From positions 1 through 8,647 of the forward strand of contig CALAHL010000448.1 in assembly GCA_937891725.1 (NCBI GenBank): DNA of 8,647 nucleotides. The letters run 5' to 3'. Below are positions 1 through 5,676 of this stretch, one piece after another. Below the pieces are notes generated by a model. The model made no database searches, had not been told where the DNA came from, and saw nothing but the letters and a program-made list of their open reading frames with translations. Origin of the DNA: an uncultured Rhodospirillaceae bacterium (GTDB taxonomy: Bacteria; Pseudomonadota; Alphaproteobacteria; Thalassobaculales; Thalassobaculaceae). Numbering within the stretch: position 1 is the stretch's first letter; each line of letters begins with the position of its first letter. A program made the translations under genes and the position numbers.

Positions 1-651
1 GGTGAAGTCGCCCGCCAGCGTCTTGTGACTGATGGTGCGCGAGGTGGAGAACCCGAAAGCCCCCGCCTTGATCGCATCGCGGGTGATCACCCGCATGGCG
101 GCGATGTCGTCCTCGGTCGCGTGCTCGTGCCGGATCGCCCGGTCGCCCATCACGAAGACCCGCAGCGCCGCATGGGGCAGCAGCGCGCAGAGATCCATGT
201 CCCGGCCCCGGCCTTCCAGCGCGCCGAGATATTCCGGGAAACTCTCCCACTGCCAGTTCAGCCCTTCATGCATGACCGGGCCGGGAATGTCCTCGACCCC
301 TTCCATCAGCTCGACCAGCTTCTCCCGGTCCGCCGGCTTGCAGGGGGCGAAGCCGACCCCGCAATTGCCCATGACCGAGGTGGTCACACCATGCCAGGCG
401 GACGGCGCCATATGGCTGTCCCAGGCGGCCTGTCCGTCGTAATGGGTGTGAATGTCGACGAAACCGGGGGTGACGATGCGGCCGCGCGCGTCGATCTCCT
501 CGGCTGCGGTTTCGCCCTTCAGGTCGCCGATCGCCACGATCCGGTCGCCCTTCAGCGCCACGTCCGCCGCGCGCCCGGCGGCCCCGGTACCGTCGATCAC
601 GGTACCACCGCGAATGATCAGATCCGCGTGCAGTCCATTTCCTTGGGCCAT
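1..651 (-). CDS. N-acyl-D-amino-acid deacylase-type amidohydrolase (N-terminal 217 codons, cut by window edge)
   Basis: Metal-dependent amidohydrolase of the D-aminoacylase / N-acyl-D-amino-acid deacylase group, expected to hydrolyse an N-acyl or cyclic amide bond in the cytoplasm; the substrate cannot be read from sequence. The frame is open from the ATG at 651 to the window edge. It shows the usual N-terminal beta-sandwich start (LIIRGGTVIDGTG, residues 11-23), the strand TPGFVDIHTHYD (61-72) with the metal-binding HxH at His68/His70, the family-typical GNCGVGFAP (95-103), LPHAALRVFVMGD (158-170) and GFSTSRT (200-206). About 217 of the usual 480-580 residues are present; the remainder lies left of position 1. 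The start is supported by GGGAGG-type Shine-Dalgarno bases at 656-662, four bases before the ATG. It follows the hydrolase gene on the same strand after a 113-nt gap. Family is confident, exact substrate is not. Confidence 0.88.
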   Translation of the reverse strand, partial: MAQGNGLHADLIIRGGTVIDGTGAAGRAADVALKGDRIVAIGDLKGETAAEEIDARGRIVTPGFVDIHTHYDGQAAWDSHMAPSAWHGVTTSVMGNCGVGFAPCKPADREKLVELMEGVEDIPGPVMHEGLNWQWESFPEYLGALEGRGRDMDLCALLPHAALRVFVMGDRAIRHEHATEDDIAAMRVITRDAIKAGAFGFSTSRTISHKTLAGDFT

Positions 652-665
652 GTCATCCTCCCGAT

Positions 666-706
666 CCAAGGTCGTTGTCGCCGAACAAAGGTTCGGGCCG
701 CCTTGG
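666..706 (-). other. Nested inverted repeat in the leader of the amidohydrolase gene
   Basis: The gap 652-764 holds two nested perfect stems. The outer pair is CCAAGG (666-671) with CCTTGG (701-706). The inner pair is CCGAAC (681-686) with GTTCGG (691-696), closed by a 4-nt loop. In the minus-strand transcript the structure sits just upstream of the Shine-Dalgarno bases (656-662). A further 5-bp stem, GCTTA/TAAGC, lies at 730-743. No U-run follows, so none is a clear terminator. I see no convincing promoter in the gap; a TTGCCA element has only a poor -10 partner. Could be a leader structure or chance in GC-rich DNA. Confidence 0.35.
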
Positions 707-764
707 GATGTTTGCTGGATGATAACCTAGCTTACGGTTAAGCCTTCTGGCAAACGATCTGGAT

Positions 765-1594
765 CTAGTGGTCAACACCACACTGATCGATGAAACGCAT
801 CAATGCAGCCGACACGTCATCCGGCCGATCCAAGCTTGGCAAATGCGCGGTTCCGTTCAGGACAACCCGGGTGCTGTTTGTCATTGCGTCCGCGACCCGT
901 TGGCATCTGTCTTGAATATGCGGGAAATCCAAGTCCCCCCAGATGAGCAATATCGGGACCGTGATCTCCGACAGGCGGCTGAACGCAGGAGGTATCTGAA
1001 CGACATCCGTATCGGTCCCCACCGGTGGAGACCTAAGAACGATTGAATTCATATCGCACAGCAACTCTCGCGCGGGGCCTGCAACACGCCCCTCGGGCGC
1101 GGCAGGACCATCCAGCCATAGGTGAGCCTTGATCGCATTCACGCGGTCGACATCGTCGGCATCAATCGCTTGCTTCTGTTCAGCCATCAGGCGCGCGAGT
1201 TCCGGCGTAAGGCTCAAGTCTGGGGCACCCGGAACATTCGGCGCGACCAGTACGAGGCCCCGGACACACGACGGATGCTCCAGCGCAGTATCAAGTGCGA
1301 TGCGTCCGCCCTGGGAACACCCCACCAGAATCGCGGGGCGGTGGTCCGCATGCCGGTCCAAGACAGCCATCAGATCGGCAACCGAGGAATAGACGTCCGG
1401 CTCGCAGCGGGTCTGCCCAAAGCCCCGCCGGTCATAGGCGATCGCCTTGGACTTCGACCGACCGCCGCCGCCTGCTCCGACCACATGCGCTTGTCGGCGA
1501 CTGCCGCATGGAGAAACACAACCGGCTCTCCGCTGCCCATCACGTGCGCGGCCAGAAGCGCCTTACCGGACAGGATCGAAGAGTTGGAGGCCAT
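765..1594 (-). pseudogene. Alpha/beta hydrolase, frame broken by an apparent 1-nt deletion near 1446-1471
   Basis: Alpha/beta-fold hydrolase of the esterase / C-C hydrolase type, presumably cytosolic; substrate unknown. Read from the ATG at 1594, the N-terminal part (SGKALLAAHVMGSGEPVVFLHAAVADKRMW) gives strand beta3 and an oxyanion-loop HAAVAD. The frame then fails and the rest, KAIAYDRRGFGQT through the TAG at 765-767, lies in another frame. The catalytic triad is complete across both pieces: nucleophile elbow G-C-S-Q-G (Ser codon 1314-1316), acid in WGDLDFP and base in GTAHLPS. Span 765-1594 is 830 nt, so one restored base gives 277 codons, a normal family length, and restores the usual 13-residue spacing between the Trp of KRMW and AIAYD. 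The break lies in a GCGGCGGCGGTCGGTCG tract, so a sequencing error is as likely as a real mutation. Upstream it is in frame with the GNAT gene. Confidence 0.75.
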
Positions 1595-2098
1595 GACGCT
1601 CGGTCCCCATGCAGAGAGATCTTTGACGTATCGGTGGGTCAAGGTCCGTATCTTTCCCAGAATTTCCGGGGGAAGCCAGAGCGCATCACTATAGGTCTCC
1701 GCCAACGTCCACCCTTCCCGCTCGTAAAATCGCTGGGCCCGCAGGTTTCCAGCGGTGCAGAACAGCTCGGCCCGGGAAACTCCGTCCGCCGCCAGGACGG
1801 TCTCGGCATGTGACAGGAGCGTCCGTGCGATGCCAGAGCCTTTGGCCTGACGCGAGACATAGAGCTTCACCAGCTCCGTCCCTTCGACCGAGTGAAACCC
1901 TGCGACGGCGCCGCCCTCCGTCGCGACAAAGAAGCTTTCGACGCATTGCGTCAGCCAGACCTGAAAATGCTCCGGCGTCCGGTAGGGCAGGAGCGCCGCA
2001 GGCACCAGATCCCCATGCGCATCGTGCCAGCCCTGATGCCAGAGCTGCAGAATTGCGGGATGGTCGGCGGAGGTCGCCGGTCTGATCTCGGGAGTCAC
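1370..2098 (-). CDS. GNAT family N-acetyltransferase, running on without a stop into the alpha/beta hydrolase
   Basis: Acetyl-CoA-dependent GNAT-fold N-acetyltransferase; acceptor unknown. The domain occupies the first about 160 residues from the GTG at 2098. It begins EIRPATSADHPAILQLW, followed by FFVATEGGAVAGFHSVE (beta strands), then motif A VSRQAKGSGIARTLL with the acetyl-CoA pyrophosphate loop Q84-x2-G87-x-G89, and motif B AGNLRAQRFYEREGW with Asn118 and Tyr125. The domain ends near HRYVKDL, but no stop follows. The frame passes through SAWGPSV into the ATG at 1594 of the hydrolase and ends only at the TGA at 1370, after the hydrolase frame breaks. The GTG at 2098 is chosen because everything upstream in frame is fabI antiframe or lacks start codons; its Shine-Dalgarno is weak. 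It lies 73 nt after fabI on the same strand. Either a natural two-domain fusion or loss of the GNAT stop codon. Confidence 0.72.
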   Translation of the reverse strand: MTPEIRPATSADHPAILQLWHQGWHDAHGDLVPAALLPYRTPEHFQVWLTQCVESFFVATEGGAVAGFHSVEGTELVKLYVSRQAKGSGIARTLLSHAETVLAADGVSRAELFCTAGNLRAQRFYEREGWTLAETYSDALWLPPEILGKIRTLTHRYVKDLSAWGPSVMASNSSILSGKALLAAHVMGSGEPVVFLHAAVADKRMWSEQAAAVGRSPRRSPMTGGALGRPAASRTSIPRLPI

Positions 2099-2171
2099 GC
2101 GATGGATATCCGTCTCATGGGCAGAGGATGCAGGCCAGTCGAACGGCTCGAAAACGCCCTGCCTAGAACCC

Positions 2172-2996
2172 CTATTCGTCCGGACGCGGCGGCTGCTGTT
2201 GCGGACGGGGGATGCCCACCACGTGGAAGCCCGCGTCCACATGCATGATCTCGCCGGTCACGCCGGACGAGAGATTCGACAGCAGGTACAGCCCGGTCTT
2301 GCCGACCTCGTCGAGGGCGACGTTCCGCTTCATCGGGGAGGCCGCCTCGGAATAGCGGAAGGTGTAGCGCGCATCGGCGATCGCCGAGCCGGCCAGGGTC
2401 CGCATCGGGCCGGCCGATATCGCGTTCACCCGGACCCCGTCGGGACCGAGATCTGCCGCCAGATAGCGCACGCTGGCCTCCAGCGCCGCCTTGGCCACGC
2501 CCATCACATTGTAGTTCGGGGTGGTCCGCTCAGCGCCCAGATAGGTCAGGGTGATGAAGCTGCCGCCGGGCCGCATCATCGGCGCCAGGCGCTGACACAG
2601 CGCGGTAAACGAGTAACAGGAGATGTCGACCGTCCGCAGGAAATTCGCGCGGCTGGTGTCGGCGTAGCGCCCCTTCAGTTCGGCCTTGTCGGAGAACGCG
2701 ACCGCATGGACCGCGAAATCGATCTCACCCCAAGCATCCCGGACATTCTGCGCCACGTTGTCCAGCGAGGCTTCGTCGCTGACATCGCATTCCCAGACCA
2801 GGTCCGAGCCGACAGCGGCGGCCAGCGGCTCGACCCGGCGCTTGATCGCGTCGTTCTGGTAGGTAAAGGCCAGTTCGGCGCCGGCGCCCGCGACCGCCGA
2901 GGCAATACCCCACGCGATCGATTTCTCATTGGCCACGCCCATGATCAGGCCTTTTTTTCCGGCCATCAGGGGTGTCTGAGATGCGAAGTCGGGCAT
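2172..2996 (-). CDS. fabI: Enoyl-[acyl-carrier-protein] reductase (NADH), FabI
   Basis: Last step of each fatty acid elongation round: NAD(P)H-dependent reduction of trans-2-enoyl-ACP in the cytoplasm. The 274-residue protein has the FabI-type nucleotide-binding start LMAGKKGLIMGVANEKSIAWGIA (10-32). Its catalytic segment LTYLGAERTTPNYNVMGVAK has Tyr152, Tyr162 and Lys169, equivalent to E. coli Tyr146, Tyr156 and Lys163. It also has RVNAISAGPMRTLA (189-202) and the C-terminal GEIMHVDAGFHVVGI. The tail PRPQQQPPRPDE is a short proline-rich extension. Ala100 occupies the place of E. coli Gly93, a triclosan-sensitivity site. The ATG at 2996 is chosen because homologues carry about ten residues before LMAGK. 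Extension to 3119 would run into fabB; the ATG at 2966 is a weaker alternative. The Shine-Dalgarno is poor (AAGAAAA). Third gene of fabA-fabB-fabI, 76 nt after fabB. Confidence 0.96.
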   Translation of the reverse strand: MPDFASQTPLMAGKKGLIMGVANEKSIAWGIASAVAGAGAELAFTYQNDAIKRRVEPLAAAVGSDLVWECDVSDEASLDNVAQNVRDAWGEIDFAVHAVAFSDKAELKGRYADTSRANFLRTVDISCYSFTALCQRLAPMMRPGGSFITLTYLGAERTTPNYNVMGVAKAALEASVRYLAADLGPDGVRVNAISAGPMRTLAGSAIADARYTFRYSEAASPMKRNVALDEVGKTGLYLLSNLSSGVTGEIMHVDAGFHVVGIPRPQQQPPRPDE

Positions 2997-3011
2997 TTTT
3001 CTTGTACCGAT

Positions 3012-3046
3012 CGGGTTGACCCAATGGACCGGCCCGTCGGGGCCGG
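3012..3046 (-). other. Two tandem hairpins between fabB and fabI
   Basis: The 76-nt gap contains a perfect 7-bp GC stem, CCGGCCC (3029-3035) with GGGCCGG (3040-3046), 4-nt loop. Next to it is a 5-bp stem over about 3012-3025 (TTGGG/CCCGA on the minus strand, one G-U pair). No U-tract follows, so this is not a classical terminator. It may reduce readthrough, mark an RNA processing site or block 3' exonucleases, separating fabI expression from fabAB. The function is inference; the pairing is visible. Confidence 0.45.
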
Positions 3047-3072
3047 ACGAGAGGCAGCGAGGAGTGCCGGGG

Positions 3073-4296
3073 TTAGGTTTCGTGTCGCTGGAACGCCAGC
3101 ACCGCGTTCGTTCCGCCAAAGCCGAAACTGTTCGAAAGTGCCAGATCGATGCTCTGATCCATCAGCGGCTCCCGTACGATCCGCAGGTTCTCCGCCTCCG
3201 GCTCCAGAGCCTCGATGTTGATCGAGGGGGCGATGAACCGGTCGCGCATCATCAGCAGCGTGTAGATCGCCTCATGGACGCCTGCCGCCCCTTGGCTGTG
3301 GCCGGTCATCGACTTGGTCGAGCTGATGGCCGGACCCCGGTTCTGCGTGCGGAACACCTCCGCGATGGCCTCCAGCTCCTTCATGTCGCCGACCGGCGTC
3401 GAGGTGCCGTGGGTGTTCACGTAGTCGACCGGACGGTCCAGGCCCTTGAGGGCGATCTGCATGCACCGCACAGCCCCCTCGCCCGACGGCGCCACCATAT
3501 CGGCCCCGTCCGAGGTCGCACCGTAACCGACCAGCTCGGCATAGATCTTGGCCCCGCGCGCCTTGGCGTGTTCAAGCTCCTCCAGCACGACCACACCGCC
3601 GCCGCCGGCGATCACAAAGCCGTCGCGGGTGGTGTCATAGGGCCGGGAGGCCTTTTCCGGGGTGTCGTTGTAGCGCGAGGACAGCGCGCCCATCGCGTCG
3701 AACAGAACCGACAGGGTCCAATGCAATTCCTCGCCGCCGCCGGCGAACATCATGTCCTGCTTGCCCATCTGAATGGCTTCGGCCGCGTTGCCGATGCAAT
3801 GCGAGCTGGTCGAGCAGGCCGAACTGATCGAATAGCTGTGGCCCTTGATCTTGAAGGTGGTCGAAAGATTGGCGGAGTTGGTGCTGCTCATCACCCGCGG
3901 CACCATGTAGGGCCCGACCCGTTTGGGGCCCTTCTCGCGCGCGATATCGAACGCCGCCATCATGTTCCGGGTCGACGGTCCGCCGGACCCCATGATCAGC
4001 CCGGTCATCGGGTTCGAGATCTCGCTCGGCTCGAGACCCGCATCCGCAATCGCCTCTTCCATCGCGATATAGTTATAGGCGGCCCCGTCGCCCATGAAAC
4101 GCAACAGCTTCCGATCGATCCGATCTTCCGGATTGATCTTCAGCGAGCCGTGCACATGGCTGCGGAAGCCCATCTCTTTGTATTCATCGGCCAATACGAT
4201 TCCGGAGCGGCCAACCTTCAAAGATTGGGCAACCTCCTCCTTATCGTTTCCAATGCTGGAAACGATGCCGATGCCGGTAACGACGACGCGGCGCAC
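3073..4296 (-). CDS. fabB: 3-oxoacyl-[acyl-carrier-protein] synthase I, FabB
   Basis: Condensing enzyme that extends the cis-3-decenoyl-ACP made by FabA, and is thus needed for unsaturated fatty acid synthesis by the oxygen-independent route. The 407 residues match the length of E. coli FabB. Thiolase-fold start MRRVVVTGIGIVSSIG. Catalytic residues are in place: Cys161 in SSACSTSSHCIG, His296 in VNTHGTSTPVGD, Lys328 in SSTKSMTGHS and His333, almost the same numbering as E. coli Cys163/His298/Lys328/His333. The C-terminal SNSFGFGGTNAVLAF (about residues 388-402) is the conserved glycine-rich loop. The start is a GTG at 4296 with a strong GAGGAGG Shine-Dalgarno at 4301-4307, which overlaps the fabA stop codon (4306-4308). 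The two genes are therefore probably translationally coupled. FabF is the alternative, but the FabB-type motifs and the fabA partner argue for FabB. Confidence 0.96.
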   Translation of the reverse strand: MRRVVVTGIGIVSSIGNDKEEVAQSLKVGRSGIVLADEYKEMGFRSHVHGSLKINPEDRIDRKLLRFMGDGAAYNYIAMEEAIADAGLEPSEISNPMTGLIMGSGGPSTRNMMAAFDIAREKGPKRVGPYMVPRVMSSTNSANLSTTFKIKGHSYSISSACSTSSHCIGNAAEAIQMGKQDMMFAGGGEELHWTLSVLFDAMGALSSRYNDTPEKASRPYDTTRDGFVIAGGGGVVVLEELEHAKARGAKIYAELVGYGATSDGADMVAPSGEGAVRCMQIALKGLDRPVDYVNTHGTSTPVGDMKELEAIAEVFRTQNRGPAISSTKSMTGHSQGAAGVHEAIYTLLMMRDRFIAPSINIEALEPEAENLRIVREPLMDQSIDLALSNSFGFGGTNAVLAFQRHET

Positions 4297-4305
4297 GCTG
4301 CCTCC

Positions 4306-4833
4306 TCAACTCATCGCGGCGGCGGGATTCTGAAACAGCCCGACGCGGATGTCCTTCGCTTCGAATACGGTCTCGCCATCGCAGTCAACCGACCCGTCGG
4401 CGATCCCAAGAAACAGTTTGCGGCTGATGATCCGCTTGAGATCCAGCTTATACCGCAGCAGCTTCGCGTTCGGCAGCACCTGTCCTGAGAACTTCACCTC
4501 GCCGACCGACAAGGCGCGTCCCGAACCCGGCCCGCCGAGCCAGCCGAGCGTAAAGCCCAGCAGCTGCCACAGCGCATCCATACCCAAGCAGCCCGGCATG
4601 ACCGGGTCATCTTCGAAATGGCACTGAAAGAACCACAGGTCCGGTTTGATCTCGAACTCGGCCTTGACCTCGCCCTTCTCGTAGGCGCCGCCCTCCTGGC
4701 CGATATGCGTGATGCGATCGAACATCAGCATGGGCGGCAACGGGAGGCGTGCATTGCCGGGGCCGAACAGGCGCCCGTGCGCGCACTCGAGAAGCTCTTT
4801 ATACGAAAAACTTGATTGAGATTTGAAATCCAC
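4306..4833 (-). CDS. fabA: Bifunctional 3-hydroxydecanoyl-ACP dehydratase / trans-2,cis-3-decenoyl-ACP isomerase, FabA
   Basis: Dehydrates 3-hydroxydecanoyl-ACP and isomerises the trans-2 double bond to cis-3, the branch point of anaerobic unsaturated fatty acid synthesis. The 175 residues carry the FabA signature: FGPGNARLPLPPMLMFDRITHI (23-44), the hot-dog active-site stretch CHFEDDPVMPGCLGMDALWQLLGF with catalytic His72 and Asp86 (E. coli His70/Asp84), then GRALSVGEVKFSGQVLP and the C-terminal KDIRVGLFQ. The start is a GTG at 4833, preceded by AGGGA about 8 nt upstream. This gives the normal N-terminus; the longer frame to 4914 adds a Cys/Arg-rich stretch not seen in FabA. It is the first gene of the fab operon and divergent from irr. 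Both fabA and fabB use GTG starts, possibly tuning their output. No convincing -35/-10 pair was found upstream. Confidence 0.97.
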   Translation of the reverse strand: MDFKSQSSFSYKELLECAHGRLFGPGNARLPLPPMLMFDRITHIGQEGGAYEKGEVKAEFEIKPDLWFFQCHFEDDPVMPGCLGMDALWQLLGFTLGWLGGPGSGRALSVGEVKFSGQVLPNAKLLRYKLDLKRIISRKLFLGIADGSVDCDGETVFEAKDIRVGLFQNPAAAMS

Positions 4834-4867
4834 CGGCACTTCCCTGGACGTCTGACGATCGCGCGCG

Positions 4868-4885
4868 CATGCACAACATGCACAA
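4868..4885. repeat. Perfect tandem 9-bp repeat (2 x CATGCACAA) upstream of fabA
   Basis: CATGCACAA occurs twice head to tail at 4868-4876 and 4877-4885 (TTGTGCATG twice on the fabA strand), flanked by a GCGCGCGC run at 4861-4868. It lies 35-52 nt upstream of the fabA GTG, in the expected leader or promoter-proximal position. A direct repeat with 9-bp phasing could be an operator for a regulator of unsaturated fatty acid synthesis, but I know of no regulator with this site. Confidence 0.5.
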
Positions 4886-5029
4886 GACGATCTGTTTCCC
4901 CTAGACCGACCCAATTCGCAAGGGCCTTTTCACTCCGCTTGACCCGACGTGTTCGGGACCTTTCCAAAACAAACCATATCGACGCCTGTCATGCAAAGGG
5001 CGACAGCGTCTCACAGGCATTTGAAACAT

Positions 5030-5046
5030 ATTAGAGGTTTTGCAAA
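5030..5046. promoter_or_regulatory. Weak Irr-box-like inverted repeat at the irr promoter
   Basis: ATTAGAG-GTT-TTGCAAA. As I recall it, the iron control element bound by Irr is close to TTTAGAA-N3-TTCTAAA; this site matches 10 of 14 positions. It ends 3 nt before the putative -35 of irr, consistent with autoregulation. The match is degenerate and could be chance in an AT-rich patch. The overlapping 8-bp palindrome TTTGCAAA (5039-5046) is another possible operator. Confidence 0.3.
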
Positions 5047-5049
5047 GAA

Positions 5050-5078
5050 TTGCCCCGTCCACGCGTTTTCCCTATACT
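5050..5078 (+). promoter_or_regulatory. Putative sigma70-like promoter of irr
   Basis: TTGCCC (5050-5055), a 17-nt spacer, then TATACT (5073-5078). Spacing is ideal, with 4 of 6 and 5 of 6 consensus bases. Transcription would begin near 5085 and leave a leader of about 73 nt before the irr ATG at 5158. It also argues against the upstream in-frame TTG start at 5050, which would lie in the promoter itself. Confidence 0.6.
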
Positions 5079-5157
5079 CTTGGCCTACATAACCTGCAAA
5101 TCCGTAGAGGACCGGTTTCGGCCCGACCTGCGACCCAAAATTGGTGCTTTGACTCTC

Positions 5158-5634
5158 ATGATCCAGCCCCTGTCTTGCATTCTACCGGATCCGGATGACG
5201 CCGACCGCCAGGCGAGCCTGATGGAGCGGCTGCGCCGAGCCGGTTTGCGGCCGACCCGTCAGAGGGTCGCGTTGGGCCGATTGTTGTTCGGCCAGACCGA
5301 CAGGCATGTGACGGCCGAGCAATTGCATACCGAGTCGGAGCGCGCGGGCGTGCAGGTGTCACTGGCCACCGTCTACAACACCTTGCATCAGTTCACTGAC
5401 CAAGGCCTGTTGCGCGAGGTCGTGGTCGAGGCCGGACGGTCGTATTTCGACACGAATATTCACGGTCATCATCATTTCTTCGAACTGGAGACCGGCACGC
5501 TGATCGACATTCCCGAGCACGAGATCAGCATTGCCGGCCTGCCGCAGGCGCCGGAAGGTGCCGAGATCGAGCGGGTTGACCTGGTGGTCCGCGTGCGGCG
5601 TCGAACCGACGGGACGAAACCGGCCACAACGTAA
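5158..5634 (+). CDS. irr: Fur-family iron response regulator, Irr type
   Basis: DNA-binding regulator that in rhizobia and Brucella senses iron through heme availability and controls heme synthesis, iron storage and uptake. The 158-residue protein has the Irr-type winged helix: LMERLRRAGLRPTRQRVALGRLLFG (21-45), HVTAEQLHTES (50-60) and the recognition region VSLATVYNTLHQFTDQGLL (67-85). The hinge SYFDTNIHGHHHFFE contains His104-His106, the histidine cluster typical of Irr. The CxxC zinc pairs of Fur/PerR are absent. The N-terminal Cys-Pro heme regulatory motif of Bradyrhizobium Irr is also absent: the only cysteine is Cys7, followed by Ile. The start is the ATG at 5158, downstream of the promoter at 5050-5078; its Shine-Dalgarno is weak, and the ATG at 5221 would remove only the poorly conserved arm. 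Divergent from fabA; as I recall the same irr-fabA-fabB-fabI neighbourhood occurs in rhizobia such as Sinorhizobium. Confidence 0.9.
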   Translation: MIQPLSCILPDPDDADRQASLMERLRRAGLRPTRQRVALGRLLFGQTDRHVTAEQLHTESERAGVQVSLATVYNTLHQFTDQGLLREVVVEAGRSYFDTNIHGHHHFFELETGTLIDIPEHEISIAGLPQAPEGAEIERVDLVVRVRRRTDGTKPATT

Positions 5635-5642
5635 TTTTCGGT

Positions 5643-5664
5643 CGCTCCAGCTTCATTTGGAGCG
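5643..5664 (+). terminator. Possible irr terminator hairpin
   Basis: CGCTCCA (5643-5649) pairs perfectly with TGGAGCG (5658-5664) around an 8-nt loop, extendable by two G-U pairs, starting 9 nt after the irr stop. Only a short TTCT follows, so an intrinsic terminator is possible but weak. Its right arm overlaps the Irr-box-like repeat that precedes the rubrerythrin promoter. Confidence 0.45.
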
Positions 5665-5672
5665 GTTCTAAG
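5656..5672. promoter_or_regulatory. Irr-box-like inverted repeat upstream of the rubrerythrin promoter
   Basis: TTTGGAG-CGG-TTCTAAG matches 11 of 14 positions of the Irr iron control element as I remember it (TTTAGAA-N3-TTCTAAA), with correct 3-nt spacing. It ends 4 nt before the -35 hexamer at 5677. The position resembles that of the weaker site in front of irr. A site upstream of -35 would fit activation or repression by Irr of the rubrerythrin operon. The motif is seen; binding is inference. Confidence 0.42.
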
Positions 5673-5676
5673 TCGC

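Larger units (their letters stand above)
4834..5157. promoter_or_regulatory. Divergent fabA / irr control region
   Basis: This 324-nt stretch without a gene separates two divergent genes and is visibly less GC-rich in its middle than the coding DNA. It holds a tandem 9-mer near fabA (4868-4885), an inverted repeat CCCGA-N5-TCGGG at 4943-4957, a longer inverted repeat GCCTGT (4984-4989) / ACAGGC (5013-5018), an Irr-box-like repeat (5030-5046) and a sigma70-like promoter facing irr (5050-5078). The small open frames crossing it show no protein-like features. I could not identify the fabA promoter. Confidence 0.6.

Noticed and set aside
25..741. Plus-strand open frame opposite the amidohydrolase
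   Set aside because: The minus frame carries clear amidohydrolase motifs and a good Shine-Dalgarno; the plus frame has none.
1446..1471. Programmed ribosomal frameshift to produce the hydrolase
   Set aside because: No slippery X-XXY-YYZ heptamer in the tract; a one-base deletion or read error explains it more simply.
2468..2730. Triclosan-resistance signature in FabI (Ala in place of E. coli Gly93)
   Set aside because: An Ala at this place appears to be ordinary for alphaproteobacterial FabI as I recall, and resistance cannot be claimed from one residue.
2997..3119. Longer FabI N-terminus overlapping the fabB 3' end
   Set aside because: The extra 41 residues read fabB and the hairpin region and are not FabI-like; homologues start near MPDFASQTPLMAGKK.
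2199..3221. Plus-strand open frame (340 codons) opposite fabI
   Set aside because: Antisense to a complete FabI and also overlaps the fabB end; no domain-like motifs.
3016..4488. Long plus-strand open frame (490 codons) opposite fabB and fabA
   Set aside because: Shadow of high-GC codon use; Arg/His/Gly-rich, no recognisable domain, while the minus strand encodes intact FabB and FabA.
4834..4914. Longer FabA N-terminus (27 extra residues)
   Set aside because: The Cys/Arg-rich stretch is alien to FabA, and the GTG at 4833 has a suitable Shine-Dalgarno.
5050..5157. Extended irr start at a TTG (36 extra residues)
   Set aside because: This stretch contains the putative -35/-10 promoter and does not resemble Irr N-termini.
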